A DNA stretch of 64,000 nt. It comes from Euclidia mi (lineage: Eukaryota; Arthropoda; Insecta; Lepidoptera; Erebidae). The notes below the pieces were generated by a model that was given only the letters and a program-made list of their open reading frames with translations, was not told the DNA's origin and made no database searches. The DNA lies in NCBI GenBank assembly GCA_944739405.2, contig OX123192.2, positions 44,568,486-44,632,485 on the forward strand. Direction: 5' to 3'. The position numbers and the translations under genes were made by a program. Below are positions 1-10,677 of this stretch, piece by piece; the stretch's first letter is position 1, and the number at the start of each line of letters is the position of its first letter.

Positions 1-1600
1 TAACATAGGTTTCAGCAGAGCCCTAGATATAACCTAGATTAACAAGAACTATTTTTTTTGTGCAAACTTTAGTTCTGTCTAAAATACCCTTGCGTTGATC
101 CCTTAAGGCCAACCAACACCTGCATTTCTAAGTCGAAAAAAAACTGATTTAAATGCTTGTAGGCATTACATGGTGCTCCACAGTTGCTTTTAAAAGTACG
201 TAGTTTTTTCATTTTACAGAGCGCATAAATACGTTAAATTTAGTTGGTAGGTACGTTAATTCAGCAAAGTATTAATTTTATTGTAATTTCACTTATTAGT
301 ATTTAAAGAAGCTTATACCCACATAAGTTAAGAAGTAAGTAACCCTTTCTTGTTTGAAGCTTTTGCATTATTATTTGCAATTTGGCTGGGTTCATACTTC
401 GTGCTTTAACATGACTTTTAATGAAATGTCAAAAATAATCTCTTTCTACGCATTTTGTATGAAATATGCAATAGTGACGTCGTAACTTTCTGAATCTTTT
501 ATGCGGATCGTAGACGTGCACTAAGAAGGGATTTCCGAAATTCCCTCTGGGCAATGGACACCCCCTAGTTAATGATAAAATTAAATGACATTAAAAATAT
601 TAAACAGAGTTCTAACATTATTTAATGAACGAAACTGTCAGGATGCTTTATTTAATAAAAGAACTTAAAAATAATTTATTTTACTCACAGGAACCATCCC
701 TATATTATTACTTTCTCCCCATTTCTGTATAACCTCACCGCTACCGAAGAAGCAAACCAGCAATGATTGTTTCTTGTTCAAGCAAACTTCCGTAAAATTC
801 CAATTAATACACGGTGTAAATTGGTAAGTTCCGGAATGTTTCAAATTCCCTAAACAGCCGAGTCTTTTATACCATAAAACAGACAACACCATCCAAGACT
901 AAAACTAATTAACATAACAGGGAAATTCCTCGCAAGTCTTGTAAGTCCGCAACAATACAATAGAAAGTTGCTGACGCTCCAAAACTTATGTTATTATAAG
1001 TCTCAGTGTCATCATAAATAATTTTGGAGTTATGCTCTGTTGAGCTCCCGAAGCCATGTTCAAATTTCACAGAAACTTTACAACGAAAGCGTGTTTTCAG
1101 TGCTAATCTAGGTGTAATTTCAATTATCGTGAAACTTAGTTTTAGTTTGTAAGCGTTGGATAAAATATGACGTAAAGAGCTTGGCTCTATTGAAAGTTTG
1201 TTTTTTATTTAATAAGGTGACTTGTGCCTTGGAAGTATTTTGCATTGCGGGAGACTTTACAAAAGTTTAACGCAGTTACTCAATAAATGACATAACGTAG
1301 GATTTTTTTCTTGATAAATCATGGTTTTGTGGACGCCATATAATATTTTATTGAAAATTATTGCAGTTGTTAATGAGTTAAGATATCGGGCGCTTAAAAA
1401 TGATGTGTACACCATTAAAAAATAAAATGAGAACTACTATGCAGTAAGCAAATACCAAGCATAGGGATTATCTTAGTAAAAGGGTTATGCTTTGATAACG
1501 TCGGTTCTTAAAATAGTCTGACTTAAATACTAGTTCTAGTTTTATAAAAATCGTATTGTAGAATAACAGATACAATTCAAAATTTAATTTTCAAATTACA
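1..1600. other. unassigned AT-rich DNA
   Basis: I see no credible gene. Open frames are short, and the longest (665-892, minus) shows no recognisable domain. A Helitron-like fragment at about 500-556 is listed separately. The rest looks like decayed non-coding DNA. Confidence 0.5.
500..556 (+). repeat. Helitron-like repeat fragment
   Basis: The stretch contains GTGCACTAAGAAGGGATTTC, the same internal string as the longer copy at 13208-13410. It is also found on the minus strand at about 45490-45520. Only the central part is recognisable here. It is assigned by similarity between copies inside this window. Confidence 0.5.
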
Positions 1601-1776
1601 GCAATAGCCTAGTGAAGATACCAACAGACTTTCATGCAGAGGGGTATGAACATCTTTGGCATTCGTTATAGGGAGTTAAGACTATTTTATAAACTGACCC
1701 TAGTTTATACCATGGAATATCGCTATCTCTTTGGGTAACGGAGATCAAATAGGCAGTCGCTCCGTGCAAAATATAA
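1601..1776 (+). repeat. tRNA-derived SINE, family C (degenerate)
   Basis: The head reads AGCAATAGCCTAGTGAAGATA, close to GCGATAGCCTAGTGGAGATA at 42577, and resembles a pol III A box. Its second half (ACCATGGAATATCGCTATC) recurs inverted near 44650 and diverged near 49830. Related copies are at 25.4, 42.58, 44.96 and 49.7 kb. No intact B box remains here. Confidence 0.5.
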
Positions 1777-2704
1777 TATTTATTCAAAGCCAGTTAAACT
1801 AGTAAGGAGACTTTAGGTTCAACTGGGATATTGCTTATAGGATGAGATTAATAATTATTATAATTTAGATGTAAAGTTCATCATTCTCTGCGAAACGGAT
1901 ATATTAACGAAAGCAAGTAAAATGATAATTAATGTATTACATAGACCGTAAAATAGGAAATACACATAAAATTATCCGCAAAATAAAAGGATTTAAAATT
2001 CCATCTCAAATATAGAACATTAAGATTGCCAAGGTTGTGTGTAGAAAGCATGTGTTGGCAATTATTGTAGAAGCAGACGAGGCCGTGGACAAATACTAGT
2101 ACATTATAAACTTGAATCCAAAAGATCTGTGTTAATAGTGCTAAGCCCAACAGGGTCCATAATTGTAACCTAATTTTAACATGACATTAAATAAGGCTAC
2201 AACTTTGCATTACTTTATAAAGTGAAAACCTTTTTGGACATAAAAAAGCCTCATAAAATCTAGCGACAACGTTACTAAGTGAGAATATTCTAATGAGCTC
2301 TCAGAAACTCACACTCAAACACAATTATTTCTAAAAGAAAAAAAGCACTTTGATATCCTCAAAGGAACTGACGCTTAAAGCGAAACAGCTCTCATAATAA
2401 ATTCGCTGCACTTTTGAAAGATTTCCTCTCGTCACTGTATTAAGCATATTTTCTATGCAAAACTGTATAATAGTTTAGATTGCATTTTAATTCGAGTTAT
2501 CTTGCAAGGTGTGAAATTTTGTTTGGGAAAATAGGATTATGATAATAATTTTACTGTGTTTGTTTTGTACTAGACTATATAGCACTGGATTATATTCGCA
2601 CAAGGCAGTGGGTAATGGCAAAATAAAGATATAGAAAACATTTTAGTCAGCTGTGGACACAGTGGGGCTTTGTATGATAATGATGATGAGTACATAAGTT
2701 TATT
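1777..2704. other. unassigned DNA
   Basis: No gene or repeat recognised. The short minus-strand frames (for example 1929-2150) have no start context, motif or homology I can name. Confidence 0.45.
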
Positions 2705-2930
2705 TTTCCTGCACGGTTGGCGTAGTGTTTTAAGCGGCCATTTCGCCGCTTGACACAGCACTGAGTGTTCGATTTCCACTTTATGTGGTCCATAAATTAT
2801 TCTTTCGAGTCTGGGTGTTCATTTTGTCCGTTACAGGATTTATTTCCGAAACAGGATTTATTCCTAGTGTGGGAGTTATATTTATAAAGAGTAAAGTATA
2901 TGGGTAAGTATGAAGTATGTATCTAATATA
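2705..2930 (+). repeat. tRNA-derived SINE, family A
   Basis: The copy begins TGCACGGTTGGCGTAGTG, an A-box-like head, and has the partial B box GTTCGATTTCC. Its body contains GAGTCTGGGTGTTCATT and GTGGGAGTTATATTTAT, matching the better preserved copy at 7240-7469. It appears moderately diverged. An unrelated perfect hairpin follows immediately. Confidence 0.7.
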
Positions 2931-2934
2931 AAAG

Positions 2935-2988
2935 ATAAAACCATCAATATTATTCGGATGGCTATCCGAATAATATTGATGGTTTTAT
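2935..2988. repeat. perfect 25-bp hairpin
   Basis: The arms 2935-2959 and 2964-2988 are exact reverse complements around the 4-nt spacer GGCT. The core of each arm is CCATCAATATTATTCGGAT. It could be a tiny foldback element, a replication artefact or a structured RNA; nothing here decides between them. Confidence 0.85.
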
Positions 2989-3469
2989 TGTTACAGAATT
3001 ATTCTTTAAAATAAACGAGTCAGTACCTACTAACTTAGTCAAACAAATGTAACAAAAGGAAGCTATTTTGGTCTCATTAAAAACTTTTCTTTGGACTGTG
3101 CGTCAGATTAGGGTATATAGACTAAAATTAAGGAAAAAGAATTTTTTGGCACTAGAGTAACTCTCCTTTCCCCTACTGTGTCACTTGTGTAGCCAGGTTT
3201 ATCAGCCGTGAGTTAATATTTACTAGTTAGTTTTATTGTTAACATACACATATATCTAAATGCACAATAACGTCCTCGAGACCGTATTTCAGCCACGACG
3301 ACCTGTACCATAAACGACTAGCTCAATACGGAAGGACATATCATATGGCACAAGTGACAGCACACACAAGCGCACTCTCTACTCTATCACTCACATAGTC
3401 CGATCGGTGGATATCAGACAAGAGAAAGATTGCACAGACAAACTACTTGACGTGCTTAAAGGTCTACAC
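2989..3469. other. unassigned DNA
   Basis: No gene or repeat recognised in this stretch. Confidence 0.4.
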
Positions 3470-3592
3470 GGGGTATAACTCCTTTCTTGACCAAAAAATT
3501 AATTTCACTTTTACTCGACCAGGGAATCGTATCTAAGACCCAGTGATCCACAGTCACTCACACTACCGCTGAACTACACACAAAGTCAATGT
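3470..3592 (-). repeat. tRNA-like SINE fragment (minus strand)
   Basis: Read on the minus strand, a tRNA-like head carries TAGTTCAGCGGTAG, which resembles an A box. About 30 nt on is TAGATACGATTCCC, which resembles a B box. It differs from families A-C in this window. A true tRNA gene is unlikely because I cannot form a closed acceptor stem. Confidence 0.4.
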
Positions 3593-3837
3593 ATACAACG
3601 TATATACTCAGCTTACACAACGTATATTACACCATTTACATTAAACCAAACTACGTTTGTTATAACAATACTATAAACAATTACGCATTCCTCAGAGGCT
3701 CGTAATTAGCTACTGCGCAAGTGGATTAGCTACCTCGGTACGCTAGTTAAACTAAACGTCCCTTGATAGTTCGATGTTGTTTGTGTAAGCATGCAAATAA
3801 TGTAAGTGATACATTAGCAGAAATATACAGCCGATAT
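3593..3837. other. unassigned DNA
   Basis: No gene or repeat recognised. Confidence 0.4.
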
Positions 3838-4025
3838 TGTCATCATCATCATCGGCCTTATATATTATTTAAGCTGTCGGACTGCTGGGCACGGGCCACT
3901 TCTCACTATGATAATGGGAAGGCTGTAGTGCACCAGGCTTGGCAAGGACGAGGTAGCTTCACATATCTTTCGAGATCATTTTGGAAAACTCTCAGACGCG
4001 TAGGTTTTTTCACGAAACCTTGACT
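3838..4025 (-). repeat. LINE-tail-like repeat, minus strand
   Basis: It starts TCATCATCATCATCGGCC and runs through CTGCTGGGCACGGGCC. This is the reverse complement of the tail CAGCAGTGGAC...GGCTGATGATGATG seen near 44925 and 49665. Such tails are widespread in lepidopteran genomes. The 86-codon frame 3763-4023 overlying it is not convincing as a gene. Confidence 0.5.
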
Positions 4026-4107
4026 AACCGCTGTATGATTATACCGAGATAAATATTTTTGCATGAAGTTTACTCTGTGCCTTATGAAGTTTATTATGTG
4101 TTCTTGT

Positions 4108-4285
4108 CTTTTGTGGTGACGGATTAAGAGTACAAAGTGTCTTTCCGAGAGGGTCGTAAGCGGTGACTAAGTAAAATACGAGGCAAATAGTATCATGCGG
4201 GCAGAGACGGAATACTTGACACCATACCCTATGCGAATCTATCTGGCCAGCGTGGTATAGTAGGCCAAAACTATCATTGCCTCAT
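4108..4285 (+). repeat. interspersed repeat, copy 1
   Basis: It shares GTGGTGACGGATTAAGA and GGCCAGCGTGGTATAGTAGG with 44705-44947, in the same order and about the same spacing. The 44.7-kb copy continues into a LINE-like tail, so this is probably part of an old retroelement. Confidence 0.55.
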
Positions 4286-4689
4286 TATACCAATGTGTAC
4301 TTAAATCAAAATGTAAAAAAAACATATCAAAGCATCTATCCATTTTAAACCCACAACTGAAACTATTACTACTTAATTCGCGCCCCATTCTCCCATACTA
4401 CGAGATTTCAATGTATAGTAAGTGCCATTTTACTACACCAGACCCACATATTACGAACTATAAACGCTTCACATTCATGTTGTGTATACAACATTCCGAG
4501 TGTAAATGCGTTCCGTGAGATATTTTCTAAGCAAACGACGCAGTCTGTTATGGAGTGATCTTTTTCAAATCTATACTGTAATTGACAGAAATAATGTAAA
4601 GAATACTTTAAAATGTAGAGATGTTATAGATATTTTTGTTAACTGTGGGCCTTAAAAAATTAATAAAGAGTAATAAGATAAAATCATAA

Positions 4690-6752
4690 AAGCCAGGCCA
4701 TTATTGTGGGGAGTCGAGGTATGGGCAAACCACGTCAACACGTTAACCCCAATGACTTCAATTTTGATATGCTTAATCAACATTTCTCTGCCTTGTCCAA
4801 TATTGATAGGACTACTAAAGAAAGCACTATAAATTATCTTTCATCCCTGCCAACCCCTAGTTATTCATTATTTGTCTTTAATCATTTCACCGATAGTGAT
4901 GTTAAGAAGAGCATAATGTCAATCACTTCCAACGCAGTTGGTAGCGACTGTGTCAGCCGTAATATGCTCCTTCCAATCCTCGACTTAATCCTGCCCATAA
5001 TTACTCACATCCTTAATTACTCCCTGTCCAGTGGTCAATTCCCATCAATGTGGAAGGATGCTCTGATAACTCCCATCCCGAAAACTCTTCATCCTTCATC
5101 CTTCTCTGACTATCGACCTATTTCTATCTTACCATTCCTCTCCAAAGTCCTCGAACGTCTCGTCCACAGTCAAGTCAACTCATTCCTAACTAAAAATAAT
5201 CTCCTTAATCCATTTCAATCCGGTTTCCGTTCAGGTCATAGCACCGCTACAACCCTTGTCAATATTACGGATGACATAAGGGCTGGTATGGAAGGCGGAC
5301 AGCTCACAATCCTTGCTCTGCTAGATTTTAGCAACGCCTTCAATACAGTGGATTTTGACATTCTACTTAGCCGTCTTAGCTCTCTTAACATATCTCCTAC
5401 GGTGATTGATTGGTTTCGGAGTTACCTGTGTGGCCGCCGACAACGTTTACGCATTGAAAATTCACTTTCGTCTTGGTGTAACACTACTGTTGGCGTGCCC
5501 CAGGGTGGCGTGTTGTCTCCTTTACTCTTCGCAATTTTTATAAATTCTATATCAAATAATCTTCGCTCTTCCTATCACCTTTATGCAGATGATCTCCAAA
5601 TCTACACGCAGTCGCCATTCGCACGGTTATCACATTCTGTAGATACCATCAACAGTGATCTTGCACAGATTAGCAGCTGGAGTAAATCCTATGGACTTAA
5701 AGTGAATCCCTCGAAAACTCAGGTTATCGTTGTTGGTAGTTCGAGAATGATAACGAAGATCGACTGGTCACAAATTCCTGACATTATTTTCAATGGCACT
5801 GTTATTCCCATTCAGGATAAAGTGAAGAACCTTGGCTTAACTATCGATTCTACTTTTTCTTGGCGCGCGCAGGTCCAAGAAGTAAGTCGTAAGGTGTTTG
5901 CTTCGGCAGGTTCGTTAAGAAGACTTAGGAATTTCCTTCCTACTGCCACCAAAATTGCGCTTGCAAACTCTCTTCTATTACCCATTATTGATTACGCAGA
6001 TGTCAGCTATCCAGATCTTGCCGAAAACCAGCTTGAAAAACTTGAGCGACTTCAAAATCTCTGTATACGATTCATATTTGGATTACGCAAATACGATCAT
6101 GTCTCACAATTTCGAACACAACTCAAGTGGTTACCCATACGATATCGCCGGAATGCTCACATTCTATCTCTGCTGTATAATATACTGTTTAACCCTTCAA
6201 CTCCTTCCTATCTTAAAGGACGATTCGGATTCCTTCATGATACGCATAACCGTTATTTAAGGTCATCAGAAAATTTGAAACTGAAGATGCCAGCACATTC
6301 AACTGGATTTTATGATAAATCGTTTTGTGTCACTGCTGTTCGGCTATGGAATGCATTACCTTTTCATATAAGGCAGGCTCAGACGGTAACGAGGTTCAAA
6401 TCTCTTGTCAAGGATCACTACCTATCATTATAACACTCCTTATATATAATTATATGTATTTAATATATATTATTTATGTATGTGTATGTATAGTTATTTA
6501 TGTATGAGTAGATATATTATTGTAGTATTTATTATATATCAATGTATATAATTAAATTATAATCATAATTTACTGGTACACTTGCAACTACCATTTCTTT
6601 CCTACCAATAATCTCCATCCAAAGGTTGCCTGGTAGAAATCGCTGTTAGCGATAAGGCCGCCCATTGTACTGTGTTTGTAAAACGTTTTTTTGTGAAATG
6701 TCCTTTTATAGTGTACAATAAAGTATTTAATAAATAAAATAAATAAATAAAT
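4690..6752 (+). mobile_element. 5'-truncated Jockey/CR1-group LINE
   Basis: This copy is closely related to the complete element at 55.9-60.5 kb. It enters that element's ORF2 at about residue 405, so the endonuclease half and ORF1 are missing. This is the usual result of incomplete target-primed reverse transcription. The 3' UTR has the GCGATAAGGCCGCC motif (about 6649), an AATAAA-type signal and an (AATA)n tail ending near 6752. No clear target duplication was found. Confidence 0.85.
4721..6433 (+). pseudogene. LINE ORF2 fragment: reverse transcriptase
   Basis: The open frame codes for the reverse transcriptase (RT) and C-terminal part of a non-LTR polyprotein. Visible RT motifs are DYRPISILPFLSKVLERLVH, GFRSGHST, LLDFSNAFNTVD, GVPQGGVLSPLLFAIFIN and the catalytic YADD (5582-5593). 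A C-terminal IIDYADVSY...LRKYDH region follows. The frame is open from before 4706; the first ATG is at 4721, but the true 5' end was lost with the truncation. There are no internal stops. It is closely similar to the C-terminal 570 residues of the ORF at 57166-60093, differing at many scattered positions, so the two are siblings and not a recent duplication. It is not expected to be active alone because the endonuclease is absent. Confidence 0.85.
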
Positions 6753-6804
6753 ATGGTCCAAAGACTTGACATGACAGCTATGCCCTCAATAATATATGAC
6801 CAGT

Positions 6805-7665
6805 CGCTCATAGAATTTACCCAGTTGTCAAGAATCTAGGTTTACACGTTGATAGCAATCTCAGCTGGCAAGTTCACGTGACCAGCGTTTGTCGGCAAGT
6901 CTCAGGATCCCTGCGCGCCTTATATCGCCTGAAGAATTTCCTGCCATGCACTACTAAGCCGATGCTTGTACAGTCCTTGATTTTTCCTATTATAGACTAT
7001 GGTGATGTTTACTACCATGACCTGAACGCAGATCTTCTCAACAAACTAGTCTGACTTCTCAATAACTGCATTCGATTCATTTACAATCTTCGCAAGTATG
7101 TCCATGTGTCTACTTACTGTACCGAATTCAAGTGGCTATCCATTCGTCAAAGCCGTAGCTTGCGTGCTCTCTCTTCTCTATTCTCTTTCCTTAACTCTCC
7201 TACGCCTCTCACTTATTTATCTTCCTATTTTAATTTTTGACTGCACGGTTGGCGTAGTGGTTTAAGCGGCCGCCTCACCGCTTGACACTGCGCCGAAGTG
7301 TTCTGGGTTCGATACCCAGACGAGACAACACTTTGTGTGATCCATAAGTTGTTGTTTCGAGTCTGGGTGTTCATTGTGTCCGTTAATTGTATATTTGTAA
7401 AGTCCCCCGCGACACAGGATTTAGTCCTAATGCGGGAGTTGTCTTTATTAAATTAATTAACTAACTAATTACTTGTGTTCAAACCAGAACAAAGATCTTC
7501 GCTCCGGTAAGAATCGACTTCTTCTATGTCCTTCCCATTCAACCAGTTTCGTGAACCCCTCCTTTTTTGTTCAGTCTGTTCACCTCTGAAATTCGCTTCC
7601 TCTTGACATCAGGATGATTAGAAATCGGATTTCTTTTAAGGCAATGTTCGTGAGCTAATTTTGGG
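6805..7665 (+). mobile_element. older LINE relic split by a SINE
   Basis: Conceptual translation of 6805-7239 gives an RT C-terminal region in broken frame (VKNLGLHVDSNLSW, FPIIDYGDVYY, IRFIYNLRKY, EFKWLSIRQ). It is related to, but distinct from, the two LINE copies in this window. An in-frame TGA and frameshifts are present. The relic continues at about 7470-7665 (FVNPSFFVQSVHLWN-like) after an inserted family A SINE, so it predates the SINE. Confidence 0.75.
7240..7469 (+). repeat. tRNA-derived SINE, family A (best copy)
   Basis: The head TGCACGGTTGGCGTAGTGG contains an A-box-like segment and GGGTTCGATACCC is a good B box, the two pol III promoter elements. The body includes GAGACAACACTTTGTGTGAT and GTGTTCATTGTGTCCGTT. 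The end is ATGCGGGAGTTGTCTTTATT and an AT-rich tail. It interrupts the LINE relic at 6805-7665. Confidence 0.85.
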
Positions 7666-7945
7666 TCAATTGGCAATATCTTCAACTCTATGAGAGGAGG
7701 GTTATTCGATCTCGAGCGCTCGCAATGCTAAATGAAATACATTTAGTGCAGAGAGATTCGATACTTTTATATATTATAGATCGAGACATCGATAATTATA
7801 ATCTGTAAAAGGGTAATTCTGGCCATTGGAGCCAACCCATTTTAAATGATACCAATCAGACTCTACAAGTCACAAATTATAGTCATAAGTCAAAAAGTCT
7901 GTTGCTCTAAACCGTTCGAATAAATTATTAATCTGAGAAAGAATA
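7666..7945. other. unassigned DNA before LTR-element remnant
   Basis: No coding signal. It may include decayed pol sequence of the LTR element whose 3' end follows. Confidence 0.35.
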
Positions 7946-8293
7946 ATGATTATGTCTTGGTTGAGTAAGTTGGTGTATGACGGACCAGCAAGCATCTTCA
8001 AACAACAGCTGACAAAATGTCAGCGAGGTATTATAAGACTTTCTATTTCTTCTGATCGGTTAAAACCCGCTTTTAGCAGTACAGAACAGGTACAAACAAA
8101 CCAGTTACCCAGTAAGCCTGTAAGTATAAAGTTAAATAATTATAGTAATGAGTCTGGTAGACCCATATCAAGTAGAGCAGACACGAGCATAGCGAGTAGC
8201 GATAATCCTTCTTCGGACGCTACGCAGACCGCAACCGCGCGCACGACGCGCAGCGGCCGAGTCAGCAAAATGCCCGTGCGATTCAATTTATGA
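7946..8293 (+). pseudogene. possible C-terminal tail of an LTR-retrotransposon pol
   Basis: A 115-codon frame starts ATG at 7946 and ends at TGA 8291-8293. It is Ser/Thr/Asn-rich and closes with RTTRSGRVSKMPVRFNL. The pattern 'R-R/S-G-R-x-S/x-x-P-x-R' is common at the very C-terminus of integrases in insect LTR elements, after a variable linker. No catalytic domain is visible, so at best this is the last fragment of pol or a short independent ORF. The following small membrane-type ORF, polypurine tract and LTR-like segment support an LTR-element context. Confidence 0.4.
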
Positions 8294-8398
8294 GTAAGTT
8301 TAAGTAAGTATATTACGTTATAAGTATATTTTTTCATCATTACGGAAGCACGTCTTGCAACGCATATTGTGTATTTATAACAAATTCATTGTTTCGAT

Positions 8399-8617
8399 TT
8401 GGGTAACACAATTTCTAAAGACGAAGTCGTGGTGGCCGCAGCCACTGCCGATGCTAAGGAACCTGCACAAGTAACGTTGATCGAATGGTCCACCGTATTT
8501 ATTTTGCTCGGCATAGTTTTAGTTTACCTGATATGTAGACAATGTTTTTCAGGGATGCAAAAAGTGGTTGTCAAAACAGATGCAATCGCTGCAATCGACC
8601 GCTTTAGAAGCTGCTAG
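8399..8617 (+). CDS. small MGN-type membrane ORF near an LTR
   Basis: The 72-codon frame reads xGNTISKDEVVV. The first codon is TTG where an ATG would be expected, so the start may be lost by mutation. An N-terminal Met-Gly-Asn is typical of N-myristoylated proteins. Residues about 29-46 (STVFILLGIVLVYLICRQ) form one strong transmembrane segment followed by Cys and a basic end. Short MGN plus transmembrane ORFs are found between pol and the 3' LTR of some insect LTR elements. It is not a full envelope protein: there is no signal peptide, furin site or fusion peptide. The function is unknown. Confidence 0.4.
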   Translation: MGNTISKDEVVVAAATADAKEPAQVTLIEWSTVFILLGIVLVYLICRQCFSGMQKVVVKTDAIAAIDRFRSC

Positions 8618-8994
8618 GCACAGTTCCAAACGCCAGGGGAACGAGAATTCTCCTGATAACGAAATTTTATTTACAAAACTTTAATTCGTGTACTGTCCTG
8701 TAGCTATAGTAAATAATGTAGTGCGGTGTTATTGTTTATACATATTTTTAACCGTGTTAGTGTGATAAGAAAATTACCGTAAGTACTTACCGTAGGTAAT
8801 GTACCTATACTGTGTAAACATTTCATAACCAGTGATATAATCAATATCATGAAAAATTTTGTATTGTGTAATACTTAGAGTACTAAATTAGTTATGTTTT
8901 AAAAAGTCATTGTTCTTTACAAATTATATTTTGCTTTATATATAATGTCACTTGCACATTAATATTATGAGAAATTTTATTACCTATATTTTTT

Positions 8995-9007
8995 AAAGGG
9001 GGGTTGG
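8995..9007 (+). promoter_or_regulatory. polypurine tract candidate
   Basis: AAAGGGGGGTTGG lies directly before a TGTAACGG terminus. This is the expected arrangement for plus-strand priming next to a 3' LTR. Confidence 0.45.
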
Positions 9008-9188
9008 TGTAACGGAGCGTATGCTAAGTTTGTTATTGTAAGAGCATAAGCTCAGTATGTATCAAGTATATACTCTTGTATCTTAAACTATTATAGTTAG
9101 TCGCCTTAAGTCGGTTAAGCAAACTATTGTGACATAGAAATATAACTGATGTGATACAGAGACTATAACTCGTTTTATTGAACTCTCA
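9008..9188 (+). mobile_element. candidate short LTR (181 bp)
   Basis: The segment starts TGTAACGGAGCG after a polypurine tract and ends CTCTCA. Just after it, TGCCGAAACCCAAGG resembles a primer-binding site, which would normally follow a 5' LTR. No second LTR copy is visible in the window, so the boundaries are not confirmed. It may be a solo or rearranged LTR. Confidence 0.4.
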
Positions 9189-10529
9189 GTGCCGAAACCC
9201 AAGGTCATCTCCTAAATATTTTTTAACATGCAAAATTTGATATAAAATAGTTTTCATCCAATAACCAGATCGGTGAAGGTCGCTCTTCTACGGATCTTAG
9301 ACTATCAGTGTATGTTAGTCCGTTACAGTATACACGGGACTGCCAACTCGTTAGCGACTTCGACAAAATTTACGATCATGTGACAGAGAGCGTATAGTCG
9401 TAATTAAGTCGAGATGCAGGATTGTTTGTATTGTTTATACTTAGTTTAAATTGACGGCAGTTGAGAAAATAAACGTTCACTGTTTTAATAACTCTTATTA
9501 AACGCACTATTTTTGCTTTAAAATGTAAGTTTTGCTTTTCACTGGTGCAGGATTATGTTTTTAAATAAAGTTTAGTACTAATTCACCATAATATACTTGA
9601 AATTATGTTTCTCTTTCAATGTATTCACTCACATATTTTACCAGGTAATAAGTTCGTATTGGGCGTACGCAATCACTAGATAACAATGTCACTAATTAAT
9701 TATAGTTTAATTTCACTCAGTATCCTATTAAAATATCTTAATAGTTGTTTACAGTATTTTTAAGAATGAAATAACACGGAACCGATGTTACAGTGGCCAA
9801 GAGCGCCATCTACTTTTAAATATTTTACTATCTTGATAAGCGTTAGGTATTGTGGAGGAATATATTGAGAGATATAGTGTTCCTCCAACTGGAGGGGGGT
9901 CCTCTAATCATCACACATATATATCGCCTCTTCTATTGAAACTATTTTATGCACAATATAATAAAAATATCGCCAAAATCACGGATCCCGTCTACCGTCA
10001 ACACAGAAATCGTCTCGGCTCACAAACGTTTACGAGCCACGTCACTGATGTGTGACATACACATAGTGCCCCTTCACTTGTACACGACTCAATGGACACC
10101 TGATCCCTACGGTTAATGCACTGTGTAATCTTCATACGATAACTATAAACATGTGTAGTTGGTGTATGAAAATGTGTTTTAAAACTGTCTGTCTGAATTC
10201 GGATACTTATTCCGCTACACATTTTAATTCGTTTGAGTAGACTACACGCTATTGTATTATTTTGTACAGATTATAAGTAATATGTAGGCAAATACACGAA
10301 ATAAACAGACTTTTTGGAAGGAATCGAAAATGTTTGTTCTCATCCATGTCAATTAAAAACGACAATATATTTTCTAAACCTCTTACGGCCGGCCGGTTTC
10401 AATATTCGATCTATATATGGATATGGAGATTTAAGATACATACTTACATTACTACACGCCTTTATCCCCGAAGCGGTAGGCAATACACCTCGTATTACAC
10501 ACCCACACTTTGCCAGTTACCTTTCGTTC
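9189..10529. other. unassigned DNA
   Basis: No gene recognised. The first about 300 bp may be internal sequence downstream of the candidate LTR. Open frames around 9852-10541 are short, overlap each other and lack motifs. Confidence 0.4.
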
Positions 10530-10677
10530 CCGATGTTATAGGGGGCGAGCCTATTATCATCTACCGGGCACATTGTTGTGCGAGCGATATTGAAAATTTT
10601 TAATACACTGGGGATCGAACCCGAGACCATCGTCTCGGCAGTCGTAAGTTACGTACATCACTGGGCTATTGCCGCTT
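10530..10677 (-). repeat. tRNA-derived SINE, family B (minus)
   Basis: On the minus strand the head GCGGCAATAGCCCAGTGA and B box GGGTTCGATCCCC are followed by the family B body. On the plus strand this appears as TTATAGGGGGCGAGCCTATT, which also occurs near 26268 and, inverted, near 24103. Confidence 0.6.

Noticed and set aside
7240..7320. tRNA gene
   Set aside because: A and B boxes are present but no closed acceptor stem or anticodon arm; same sequence recurs with a SINE body.
8399..8617. retroviral-type envelope gene
   Set aside because: Only 72 codons, no signal peptide, cleavage site or fusion peptide; a single transmembrane segment only.
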